From: Turbatrix aceti
Lineage: Eukaryota > Nematoda > Chromadorea > Rhabditida > Panagrolaimidae
NCBI GenBank assembly: GCA_963969345.1
Contig: OZ017767.1
Coordinates: forward strand, 7,406,739 to 7,470,738
DNA length: 64,000 nt
Direction of reading: 5' to 3'
Shown: piece after piece, positions 48,613-58,795 of the stretch
How the letters are laid out: each line of letters opens with the position of its first letter
Numbering within the stretch: position 1 is the stretch's first letter
Position numbers and translations under genes: made by a program
Notes under the pieces: generated by a model
What the model saw: the letters and a program-made list of their open reading frames with translations, nothing else
The model's database searches: none
What the model was told of the DNA's origin: nothing

Positions 48613-50797
48613 ATGAAGGCTGTCATCGTGATTTCTCTGATTTCGAGTCTCCAGGTTTATCACCAGACGGTGCCAAACAACGTTCCATCTGATTTTGGAG
48701 GAAGTGGAATCGGGAGTGGCATTGGCCTGTTTGCGGCCGCCTTTCCCGTCGGACAGTTGCTGGGAACGGCACTCGTCGTCGCAGTCTGCGAGAGATTTTC
48801 TGTCCTCGCGGCTCTCGACCTCAATGCGATCTGTCTGATACTCGGGGGCCTGCTAGCGGGCCTCCTGGGCCCCCTGAGCAACGCCTGTCTCATCCTCAGC
48901 CGTGTAATCATTGGCATTGGTGTCGGAAGTGGATTTGTCGTTTCATCGGCGGTTATTCACGATTCTTACCGTCCGGATGACCGGCAAGCGGCATTCTTTG
49001 TCGCTGCGATGCTTTTTGCTGCCGGTGGACTGTATAGCAATATTGTCGTTCATGTTCGTACTTTTTTATGGATCGGGGAACATTTTGGAAATTTGACCAA
49101 AAATTTGCTTTTACTTGGAAAAATTTTTCGGCGGAAATTTTTTGCCATTTTTGGCACTTTGTAGCTAAAAAACTACGGCATTTCCAAAGTTATGGTACAT
49201 TTTGATCGACGTGATTTATGATGGAGAATCCGAGAAAAATATAAAAATTTAGGGCTTCCACCTTGAAAAATGCCGAAAGAAATGTTGCCATTGTAAACAT
49301 TTTTTAAATGCGATTTTCGGCATTTTTCAAGGTGATTACCCTATATTTTTATCTTTTTCTTGGATTCTTTATCAAAATCACGTCGATCAAAATTTACCCT
49401 AGCTTTTGAAAAGCCGTTGTTTTTTTGCTACAAAATGCCAAAAATTGTCAAAAATGGCAGAAACGCGATTTCTGAAGATCGTAACTCAGGCAGGTGAATT
49501 TTACAGTAGAAAATCACCGTAAAAAATTTTTTTTACATAAAAAAAAAGAATTTTACAGTAAAAAATTTTGTATTTAGTAAAAGCCAAATTTTTTATGATA
49601 CAAAATTGACAAAATTTAATGTACGAATTTCCAAAATGTTCCCTTGTTAGAAAAAAATGTAGATAAGCATTCTTGCTTCCAGGCAGCGTTCGCAGCCGGC
49701 TACTGGCCGGGAATACTCGCGGCGAACGGCCCAGCGGTCCTCGCAGGACTCATCTATTTTCTACAACGTCCGCTCTTCTTCGCGCGCTTCGCCTTTGCCC
49801 TGGAGCCTGTGACGCTCTGCGAACGCCGGGCGATCCGCCTCATGGCACCCGGAATGTCGAGCGCAATCCTGCTCATGGTCCTGAACGCCTCCCTGGCAGT
49901 CCCGATCGTGATGGCATTCTCGACGGCGGTTTTCACGCATTTAGGCATCGGAGACCGGCCCGCCGAGCGTCTGTCTATTTTTTACCCTCTTCTGCAACTC
50001 ACGCTGCTCTCCGGTCTCGCCACGCCTTTCGTCAATGCCCGTCTACCCTCCCGGAAGGCCATGATTACGGTGGGAAATGCAACGACGCTGTTTTTGATGT
50101 TCTGCTTCCTGTTGGCTGTTCAAGGCATCGAGGAAGACGTCGACCTCAGAAGTCATCGTCCTGGGCTGGCTGCGGGGCTTTTTATTGCGTTTGCGGTGGT
50201 GGCGTGTGTTCCGTGCAATACTGCGTTCTGTTTTATCACTGGTAGGTTTTTGGGGGCATAGAATTACGGTAATTTGATGGTAAAATGTTTTTCAGAATCT
50301 TTTCCGACCCGTGAATCTCAAATTCGAGCCTTGGCACGATCAAGGATGGTTTTATGGGTGTTATCCGCCGTCGAGTGAGTTGCCAACTGTCTTTTTTTTG
50401 TTCGCGAACGTTCAAGAAACACGAACAAATTTTTCAAAAAAAAATAAAAAAATTTTGTTCGCAAACGAACATGTTCGTGCACAAACAAATAAATTAAAAA
50501 AAAAATTTGTTCGCGGACGAATAAAAACGAAAAAATCAAATTTGTGCGCAAACGAACAAATGTTTCAGAAGCTACTACTTCTTGCCGAAGATGAAGTCGA
50601 CATCGCTCTGCGCGGCCCTCGCTCCCTATCTGATTGTCTCCGTGGTCGTTACGATGATGGTCTGCAGTGTCATGTCCGGCATGGATGACGACGAATTTGG
50701 AAAAGAGAAGGTCACCCCCCAGGTCGAAGACGAAAGCATCCCCTTCGTCCAAATTCCGCGACGAGGAAAATCCCTCGACGCTCATTACAATTTTTGA
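48613..50797 (+). CDS. Major facilitator superfamily transporter, SLC2-like, 435 aa
   Basis: Exons 48613-49053, 49683-50241, 50296-50374 and 50569-50797 (TGA), with phases 0, 1 and 2 all matching. Hydrophobic segments are spread along the protein (VIVISLISSLQVYHQ, GLFAAAFPVGQLLG, NAICLILGGLLAGLLG, SRVIIGIGVGSGFVV, FVAAMLFAAGGLY, LLMVLNASLAVPIVMAF, LTLLSGLATPF, FLMFCFLLAV, GLFIAFAVVACV, LIVSVVVTMMVC), compatible with about 11-12 helices. Gly-rich helix 4 and the SYRPDDRQAA loop sit where sugar porters have the GRxxxG/E...RG signature, but that signature is degenerate, so the substrate is unknown. The N-terminus begins almost directly with helix 1; an in-frame stop precedes the ATG, so a further 5' exon cannot be excluded. 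Intron 1 contains a palindromic element. Confidence 0.75.
49150..49520. mobile_element. Palindromic MITE-like element, copy 2 (transporter intron 1)
   Basis: CTACGGCATTTCCAAAG...GTACATTTTGATCGACGTG and GAGAAAAATATAAAAAT on the left are mirrored by CTATATTTTTAT...GATCAAAATTTACCCT and GAAAAGCCGTTG on the right. The centre ATGTTGCCATTGTAAACATT matches the other copies. Confidence 0.75.
50380..50568. other. Last intron of the transporter gene with GTTCGY/RCGAAC repeats
   Basis: Short TTCGCGAACG-, GTTCGCAAACGAAC- and GTGCGCAAACGAAC-type words recur about eight times in both orientations, alternating with A/T runs. Confidence 0.5.
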
Positions 50798-50852
50798 TTC
50801 TCTTCATGAAAATCAGTATTATAAAATTTCCGTTTGTTCATCCAAATAGGCG

Positions 50853-51373
50853 GATGAATTCTTATGCGGCGTCGTCCGCGGACCACTCTCGCCCTCGCCT
50901 CCGGGGCCAGGGCCTGCTGCTGCCGTCGCCGAGGACGAAGCGGCCCCGTTCGTGCTCGTCTGAGAGGAGTTGTTCGCTGTCGGAGCCGACGATACGTAGA
51001 CCGCAGATGCCTTTGTGGATTTGGATTCAGGTGACATAGCTATACCCCTGGATTCAATCCTGGATCGTTTTCAGCCTGCCATTCACTACCCCTGTGGCCG
51101 TGATGACAGGATACAAGCGATCTAATCGTTCTGAAACCCACGAAATCCATAAAGAGTTGCAAAACAACTGAAAAACAGCCCCGCAGACGCCAAAATTAAG
51201 CGTTGAGCCTCCGGACAAACGCACAGAAGACGCCATTTGGCATCGGGTATCCGTTGAAGACAAAAATGAAAAAGAGGTGATTGGAGGAACGTTGGAAAAA
51301 GAAACGTAAAACGCGACAAAAACTTGCGAAAAACTGACAACGGACATTTTTGTTCAATGTTCGCTTTTTTCGC
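50853..51373 (-). repeat. Inverted copy of the CDK12 5' end (left arm, 521 bp)
   Basis: Reverse complement of 53375-53895. It contains the CDK12 leader and the first 61 codons or so, up to the HKNSS coding region, then stops. I saw one difference (C to T near the coding end), although the arms were not aligned base by base. It begins only 56 bp after the transporter stop codon. The fragment has no kinase domain, so it is a truncated duplicate. Confidence 0.92.
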
Positions 51374-52008
51374 TCTCATGCATAATTTATTTTGACAATT
51401 TTTTATCGCAAAAACGCATTTATAAAGATCGAAATACCCTTTTTGAGCCGAAAAAAAAACAGTTCTGCGCCTGCAAGAATTTCCATCAACAGTTTGATTG
51501 ATTTTTGTATCGCAAAATTAAATAATATAAAATTCCAGGGCGTGTGCGTGGACGTCGGCCAGAGAACGCCAGGTAGCCATCGTCACAAAAAAAAATTCTA
51601 CCTGATAGAAAAGAGTGTTAGGTCGTGATTTCTGGGTCAAGAGGTCATCCCTGGTCCCGCGTGTTAATTTAAAGAAAGATGCGTCGTCGATCGCCTGAAT
51701 GTCACCCCCTGGGTCGTCGATCTCCTGCCCTGGGGATGGATGGGATTGTTCAGACGTGACTGACCTGCAGCAGCAGCCCGGTGTGGAGACGATTCTTCCT
51801 TCCGAGTAGGTAGGTCTTTGTCAACGTTTTATCTGAATCCCAAAATCACGGAGAAAGATCTCGATCTCCCCTGATTGTATTGCGTAATTGGTTGCCACCA
51901 ACCGACTGAGCTTAAAAATAGTCAATTAGTTAGTCAGTCACTTGATCCAATCCGATATCCATCCTTGCATTCAGTTGTTTATTTCTAATTTGCGCTAATT
52001 TGTGAATC
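51374..52008. other. Upstream region of the IL-17-like gene
   Basis: AT-rich to about 51530, then GC-richer to 51960. No exon or TATA box is recognised. The start of the left inverted-repeat arm lies immediately on its left. Confidence 0.5.
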
Positions 52009-52794
52009 ATGAATCTTCTCTTCCTGCTCGTCGTATTTCCGTGGTGTCTGGGCACGACAGAGGCCAGACACAACCGTCACCGGCCAACCAGAAAAGTTTC
52101 TTTCCCGGCTCCTCTAAAGAAATCGTGCCGGGACCCTCCTCATTTGGTCAGTTTTCAAAAAAACCCTTTTCTTTCCATTTTCGACAATTTTGGTCCATTT
52201 TCGCCAGTTTTTTACCAAAAAATTTTTTAGGCCACGACCCTGGCCAGTTGGCAGGCGGAAATGCAAATCAGCGATCCGCCAATCGAGTCCTTCGACGAGG
52301 AATGGGCCCCTTTGAAGGCCCATCAACCAATCTGTGATACGGTGCCATCCAAAGGCGGAAAATCCTCGAGCATCATGGATCGTGCCATCTGCCCGTGGCA
52401 ATGGCGTCAGAACTTTGACGAGGCCCGAGAGCCCAAAGTCATAGCGGAAGCCTTTTGCCTCTGCAAACACGCTCGGGGCAAGTCTACGGCATTCTGCACA
52501 CCCATTCGGCACGATATTGCCGTTCTCAGGCGAACACACTGCGACCCTGTCACTGGATAGTAAGTTTTAGAAAACAAATTTGGGCTTATTCGATTACGGT
52601 AGTTCGTATCGTTTTCGCTTACGAACTACCGTATTTTACCCCGGTGTGTCCTAACGCGAAAAATCCCCATTTACAGTTACCGCTACGTCAGATCCACGCA
52701 TTCCATAACAATTGGTTGTCACAGCGTTTTCGCCCGAGTGTCCAGGTCAACTCCAATGTCGGACCACTATCAGCTGCCCGACGTCGAAATTTAA
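52009..52794 (+). CDS. IL-17-family cysteine-knot cytokine-like secreted protein, 194 aa
   Basis: Exons 52009-52146, 52231-52559 and 52677-52794 (TAA), in phase; AATAAA at 52915. Residues 1-19 form a signal peptide ending near TTEA, followed by a basic RHNRHRPTRK stretch. Residues 94-180 show the IL-17 core: a CPWQW motif (SPW.Y in vertebrates), REPKVIAEAFCLC, then AVLRRTHCDPVTG, a YYRYVRS strand and ITIGCHSVFARVS. Cysteines 100, 122, 124, 135, 150 and 170 fit the knot. The second Cys of the usual GCxC pair is Ser172, so one disulfide must be missing or re-paired. IL-17-like proteins act as secreted signals; in C. elegans one modulates neurons. The gene lies wholly in the 2-kb spacer between two 521-bp inverted-repeat arms. 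Confidence 0.85.
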
Positions 52795-53710
52795 AATTCA
52801 ACCGTATCCCGTCTATCGTAACACCTACTATTCTTTCTGCCACCGACTGTGCTCAATCTCATTCCACTCAGTGTCACTCATCAACGGGTCTTTTTTGCTA
52901 AACAATTCAATAATAATAAATAAAATTGTTATCAACTTAATGGAAAAAAATTTGGAGTTACCTAACAAAACACATTTTTGTATTCAGTCTACGTAAAACC
53001 GTAAAAAAAGTGTTATTTGAAAAAGCGTTCTTTCGAACGAACACACCTACGAATGCCCTTTCGTCCCCCGCGGCCGGCTATTTGATTATTATAAAAGTAC
53101 CTGGAAAAAGCAAGACAGGTGAAAGTCAAAAATAACAAAAAAAATAAGAAAAAAAGTCAAAAGCCACCCCAGTAAAAGCTCTTGTGAAACGATCAAAGAA
53201 TCCATCCTAGAGTAACTAGTTCCTTCCCTACCTATGGCTACAAAAGGCCAGGCGTGTACACGACCGATATAAAAAAGCAAGCGCAAGGCGCAGCACACGC
53301 GCACGAGCAAGAAAAGAAAGCGCAAAACAGCAAAACGAGCCACAAACAACAACTCTCCATAGCGACGTCTCGACGCGAAAAAAGCGAACATTGAACAAAA
53401 ATGTCCGTTGTCAGTTTTTCGCAAGTTTTTGTCGCGTTTTACGTTTCTTTTTCCAACGTTCCTCCAATCACCTCTTTTTCATTTTTGTCTTCAACGGATA
53501 CCCGATGCCAAATGGCGTCTTCTGTGCGTTTGTCCGGAGGCTCAACGCTTAATTTTGGCGTCTGCGGGGCTGTTTTTCAGTTGTTTTGCAACTCTTTATG
53601 GATTTCGTGGGTTTCAGAACGATTAGATCGCTTGTATCCTGTCATCACGGCCACAGGGGTAGTGAATGGCAGGCTGAAAACGATCCAGGATTGAATCCAG
53701 GGGTATAGCT
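52795..53710. other. Region between the IL-17-like gene and CDK12
   Basis: Contains the IL-17-like polyadenylation signal, then the CDK12 leader and promoter. The leader part from 53375 is the right inverted-repeat arm. A GTTTTTCAG-type acceptor near 53579 may be a cis or trans splice site in the CDK12 leader. Confidence 0.5.
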
Positions 53711-53895
53711 ATGTCACCTGAATCCAAATCCACAAAGGCATCTGCGGTCTACGTATCGTCGGCTCCGACAGCGAACAACTCCTCTCAGACGAGCACGAAC
53801 GGGGCCGCTTCGTCCTCGGCGACGGCAGCAGCAGGCCCTGGCCCCGGAGGCGAGGGCGAGAGTGGTCCGCGGACGACGCCGCACAAGAATTCATC
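53375..53895 (+). repeat. Right arm of the 521-bp inverted repeat (authentic CDK12 5' end)
   Basis: Matches 50853-51373 in inverse orientation. It overlaps CDK12 exon 1 from its ATG (53711) to about codon 62, so this arm is the source copy. The spacer between arms is 2001 bp. Confidence 0.92.
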
Positions 53896-56800
53896 GGCTC
53901 CGTCTTCTGCGAAGCGAAAGCGGCGGTCACCGTCTCCGGAATATCGGTGGGTTTTTATGCTTTATGGTTTTTTTGCGCGGGCTTAAAATTGATGTACTTT
54001 TTTTGGTTTTTGAACGAAAAAATAGGAAACTTGGAGGGTTTTTATTAGTTTTGCTTTCGTTTTATAGATTTTAGGTCCTTGTTCTATCGTAAATAGTAGT
54101 TTTCGGTGTTTGTTGTTTACGATAGACGAATTTCCATGCCTGATGCAAAATTTTTCTTCTATTTTTGGCGTTTCATTTTTTTGAAGGGTTTTTATTGCAT
54201 TTTTTGATGTGTTCGCGCAAAAATGACGTTTTCTGCAGGTCGAGCACGCCGTCCAAAGGTCGAAATAGGCACCATAGAAATTCGTTGAATGGCCGCGGTG
54301 GCAACTCTCCCACTCGGTCGTCCAGAAGGTCGTCACCTGAGTGAGTACCTGTCTATTTTGTCCTGTTTTGGACCATTTTGTGTATATTTTCAGTCGAAGA
54401 AGAGACCGCCGGGAATATTCTCCGTACCGTCATCGAAGGCGGGATTCCCGTTCTCGCAGCCCTCCTCCACGCAACAACCGTCGACGAGGCGTGTCATCTA
54501 GTCGGAGATTCAAACGCCGTCGCAGCAGATCACCGCGCTCTCCTTCCCGCTCCCGTTCGCGGTCCAGAAGTCCTCCGATCCGGCATCGAGGCGCTCCGCC
54601 TCCCACGCACTCGTCTTCATCGTCGTCGTCGAGTCCTTCTCCGCCGCGCTCGAGGCCGCATACATTTTCTATAACTGTGGTGAGATATTTTTTGTTGTTG
54701 TTATTTTTGGGGTATTTTTCAACGATTTTGGGATTTTTTTTGGATTTTTATCATTTTTGGGGGGTTTTATAAATTTTTTGTTGTTTTTCAGAGAAACGCG
54801 GCTGGAATTCCGCTCCCACCATCACCGTCCCCCCTCGTGCCACCCCCACCACCGCCTCCGGTGCCACCAATGTTCCTACCCATGGTGCCAGACCCCGTGG
54901 GCATGATGTTGCCTCCCTTCAACATCTCCCACGCTCCGCCACCTCCTTCGTCGATCTACGCTGCGCCTCTGTTGCCCGTTCCTCCGCCGCCACCGCCGCC
55001 GCCTCCTCCTCCAGAAGACGAAATGCCACCGGGTCCGAGCACCAGGACTTTTCTACTCAATCGGCCGCGGTGAGTTTTTTGAACTAAAAAATTTTTTTAG
55101 CATTTTTTTTTGTGTTTTTGGCTTCTAAAATGCGTATTTATATTTTTTTTGGTCATTTTTAAGTTTTTTTTGTTATTTTTCGGCGCTTTTTTTGCAGTTA
55201 GAAAAATTTTTTGACCGTTTTTTTAATTTTAAATTTTTTTTGCCGATTAAAAAAAAAATTGGGTGTTTTTTTACCTTGTTTGCGTTTTTCAGAATACGAT
55301 ACCGAGCAAAGCGCACGGATGTGATGGCCAACTTTGGCAGGAACAGCTTTGGCGACTACCGACTTCTGACCACGGTCGGCGAAGGCACGTACGGCAAGGT
55401 GTTCAAAGCCTACTGCTCGTCGCTGCAGAAACACGTCGCCATGAAGAAAGTCCGCCTCGAGCAGGACAAGGACGGATTTCCTATCACTGCGGTCCGTGAA
55501 ATCAAAATTCTCCGGCAACTGGATCACGAAAATGTAGTTCAGCTCCTCGATGTCGTCGTGGAGGGCACAAAAACTGAGCCGGGTGAGTTTTTTTGTTTTT
55601 TGAAACATATTTGAATTTTTTTTGGGGTTTAGAAGGATTTTATTTGGTATTTGAGTATATGGCCCACGATCTGCACGGTCTCATCGAATCGAAAGTTGTC
55701 CAATTCAACGACGAGCAGGTAGGGTCCCTGCTCAAGCAACTTTTACTCGGTCTCGAGCATTGTCATTCCAAAAACTTTTTGCATCGAGATATCAAGTGTT
55801 CCAATATTTTGCTGGATAATCAGTGAGTTTTTTTAGATTTTTTGAGGGTCTCACATGGAAAAAAAATTTTTTTTGCAGGGGTGTGATCAAGCTTGCGGAT
55901 TTTGGACTTGCAAGATTGTACATCCAAAATTCAAGCAGACTTTACACGAATCGAGTCATCACTTTGTGGTACAGACCACCCGAGCTTCTGCTGGGCGCTG
56001 AGCACTACGGGCCTGCAGTCGATATCTGGAGTGTTGGGTGAGTTTTGGGGGGTTTTTTGATGGTTGGCGGGTTTTTAATGAAAAAAAAATGTGTCGTTTA
56101 GGTGCATTCTGGCAGAACTCTTCACTGGTAAGCCGATCTTTCCGGGTCAAGGCGAAGCAAACATGCTAAATCTCATCTCACAAGTATGCGGAACTCCGAG
56201 TACCGAAAATTGGCCGTCGATAGTCGAGATGCCGTTATACGAGAACCTCAGACTCAGATATTATCCCAGGGTTTTGAAGGAACAGTGAGTTTTAATTTTT
56301 TTTTGGCTTTAATTGGTAGGAAGTGTGTTAGGGGGATTTTGGAAATTTTTGCCGAAAAAGTAGTTTTTACCTAAAATCGTTTTTTTGCCATTTTTGACTA
56401 TTTTTTGTACGTTGTAGCAAAAAAAACTACGGCATTTTCAAATCCAGGGTACATTTTGATGGACGTGGTTTTTGATGGAGAATTCGAAAAAATATAAAAA
56501 TATAGGGTTTCCACCTTGAAAAATTCCGAAAAAAATGTTGCCATTGTAAACATTTTTTAAATGCGATTTTCGGCATTTTTTAAGGTGATTACACTATATT
56601 TTTATATTTTTCTCAGATTATCCTTCAAAAATCGCGGCGATCAAAAATGTACTCTGACTTTGGAAATGCCGTTGTTTTTTTTAGGTAAAACGTGTCAAAA
56701 ATCGTCAAAAATGGCGGAAAAAAGCGATTTCGTGTAACAACTATTTTTTGTCATAATTTTTTGAAGATTTTCTGAAAATTCTTTTTGAATCCCTCACCGT

Positions 56801-57019
56801 GTTTTTAGCTTCAACATACCCTCCCTACCGCTAGACCTCCTGGACAACATGCTACGCCTCGATCCGACGTTCAGACCCTCGGCGACCGTAGCCCTCTCCC
56901 ACACGTGGCTGCAGAGGATCGACGTGAAACGCGTCAGACCCCCCAACCTCCCCCACGACCAGGATTGCCACGAGATGTGGTCCAAGCGGATGCGGGGAAC
57001 TGGTGGTTCGAGGCGGTAG
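53711..57019 (+). CDS. cdk-12: Cyclin-dependent kinase 12 (CDK12/13), 644 aa
   Basis: Nine exons: 53711-53946, 54239-54340, 54394-54679, 54792-55069, 55293-55582, 55633-55822, 55879-56037, 56102-56284 and 56809-57019 (TAG), every junction in phase. The N-terminal 300 residues are Ser/Thr-rich, then RS-rich ([22 protein letters not shown]), then Pro-rich, as in CDK12. The kinase domain (about 315-620) has [19 protein letters not shown], a PITAVRE cyclin-binding helix (PITAIRE in human CDK12), [17 protein letters not shown] and a T-loop [14 protein letters not shown]. The CDK12-specific C-terminal extension is present ([16 protein letters not shown], then basic). It phosphorylates the RNA polymerase II C-terminal domain in the nucleus with cyclin K, which is encoded about 12 kb to the left. 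Intron 8 carries a palindromic element. Confidence 0.95.
56375..56740. mobile_element. Palindromic MITE-like element, copy 3 (CDK12 intron 8)
   Basis: The arms share CTACGGCATTTTCAAA, CCAGGGTACATTTTGAT and AAAAATATAAAAATATAGGG with copies 1, 2 and 4. The centre reads ATGTTGCCATTGTAAACATT. Confidence 0.75.
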
Positions 57020-58252
57020 TAAGTCACGCGTCATTCTTGTCGTCGTTATCGACTGTGCCCAACGGTGTCGATCAGCAAAGGACTACGGTTACGATACGAC
57101 AGATCCTGTCGTCGCACTCCGAAGTTTATTTTGTTTGGTATCGTTTCTTTCAATCCGTCTTTTTTTTGTTTTTTTGACGCTTTGTCGATATTTCATTCTT
57201 TTGCATGTTGATAAATTCACTGAAATACAGACAACAACCCGGGACTTTGCTCGATGGTTTGTTTGGATTTCTTCAATTTTTAAAAATGTCGGAGAACATT
57301 TTTAGATTTTTTATACATATAATGTTTTCAAGAATTAGGTTTAACCAAATATGAAAAGTTCAAAATTTTTAATTTTAAAACAATCAAAATAAAATTTTTC
57401 CCTTATTAGAAATAAAAAAATTGTGCGTCCCCGTAAAATAATAACAGCATTAATTTTATGCGGGCGCACGTTTTTTCAAAATCCCTTGGAGAATTATTCC
57501 GGGATTTATGGGAATCCCGGGATAATTCCCATGGGAATCCCCTCTTCGCCACCCTGGCTTGATCGGGCAGAATTATGATTGCCTGAAATCGCGTTTTTGC
57601 TATTCTTGAAAATTTTTGACATGCTGGAGATAAAAAACTACGGTATTTCCGAAACCAGGGTACATACTGATCAACGTAATTTTTGATGATGTATCCGAAA
57701 AAAAAGTATAAAAATGTAGGGTTATCACCTTGAAAATGCCGAAAAAATGTTGCCTATTGTGACACTTTTTTAAGTGTCATTTTCGGCATTTTTCAAGGTG
57801 ATAACCCTATATTTTTATATTTTTCTCAGATTCTCCATCAAAAATTACGTTGATCACTATGCACCCAGGTTTTGGAAATGCCGTAGTTTTTTATCTCCAG
57901 CATGTCAAAAATTTTCAAGAATAGCAAAAACGCGATTTCAGGCAATCATAATTCTGCCCGATCAAGCCAGGGTGGCGAAGAGGGGATTCCCATGGGAATT
58001 ATCCCGGGATTCCCATAAATCCCGGGATAATTCTCCAAGGGATTTTGAAAAAACGTGCGCCCGCATAAAATTATTTTTGCAAAATAAATTTGCCGAAATA
58101 TCCAAATTCTCCCTGACACATTCCTCTTTTAGCTATTTTACGATTTATTTCTTTCAATCAAAGCTCATCAAGTTAGTTAGTAGCAGCATTGCTGTAATCG
58201 TCTGGGGTGAATGTTTTGAAGGGGTCGGGTCGAATCGCGGATGATGTTGCGT
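57020..58252. other. Intergenic region between convergent CDK12 and the Gly-Tyr gene
   Basis: The first 430 bp are AT-rich 3' flank of CDK12. The palindromic element at 57453-58071 fills most of the rest. Confidence 0.55.
57453..58071. mobile_element. Palindromic MITE, copy 4, 619 bp, TA-flanked
   Basis: The ends ATTTTATGCGGGCGCACG and its inverse are flanked by TA on both sides, as for Tc1/mariner-type insertion. The outer arms of about 150 bp (CCCGGGATAATTCCCATGGG and CTTGATCGGGCAGAATTATG in each) are nearly perfect and absent from copies 1-3. The inner core is the same as in copies 1-3. Confidence 0.8.
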
Positions 58253-58795
58253 TTACTTGGAGGTGGCTGGAGCAACGGTCGTGGGAGCAGCGCGTTTGCC
58301 GTACGACGAGGTACCGTAGGTCGACGAGTAGTAGGGGGACGACGTCGTCGAACCGTAGCCGTAGCCGGTACCGTATCCAGAGCTGTACTGGGGGGTCGTG
58401 CCGTAGCCGGTGTTACCGTATCCGCTGTTGTAACCGGTACCGTATCCAGTGTTACCGTATCCAGTGTTACCGTATCCAGTGTTACCGTAACCAGTGTTAC
58501 CGTATCCAGAGTTTCCGTATCCAGAGCTGTATTGAGGAGTCGTACCGTAGCTACCGTATCCAGAGCTACCGTATCCGCTGTTGTATCCGGTACCGTAACC
58601 GGTGTTACCGTAACCGGTGTTACTGTAGCCGGTGTTGCTGGGGTACGTCTGACAACAGGCATTCTGCATAATCATTTATTACCTATTCGTGGTGAGACAA
58701 CTTACATTACTGTAGGTGCTGTAGCCCGAGTACTGGGCGGAAGCGGCGATGGCGAGGCAGGCAACGAGGAGGACGGCTGCTGTCGAGGACTGCAT
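58253..58795 (-). CDS. Secreted Gly-Tyr-rich tandem-repeat protein, 166 aa
   Basis: Two exons on the minus strand: 58795-58706 and 58663-58253 (TAA), phase 0. A signal peptide (residues 1-21, [13 protein letters not shown]) is followed by [10 protein letters not shown], a short NACCQTYP segment with two adjacent cysteines, then about 100 residues of GYGNT/GYNSG/GYGSS repeats interrupted twice by [10 protein letters not shown], ending GKRAAPTT. The GKR site could be a processing signal. Gly-Tyr-rich secreted repeats are known among nematode cuticle or eggshell components and antimicrobial peptides; which applies cannot be told here. The DNA under the repeat is a 15-bp minisatellite, so length variation is likely. 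A TATA box lies at a fitting distance. Confidence 0.88.
58385..58640 (-). repeat. Coding minisatellite, 15-bp unit (GYGNT)
   Basis: CCAGTGTTACCGTAT-type units (plus-strand view) are repeated perfectly at about 58448-58505 and imperfectly on both sides. Confidence 0.8.

Noticed and set aside
51054..51347. ORFs of about 97 codons in both arms of the inverted repeat
   Set aside because: They lie in the CDK12 leader, differ in frame from CDK12 and end before its ATG; the copy is only a duplicate.
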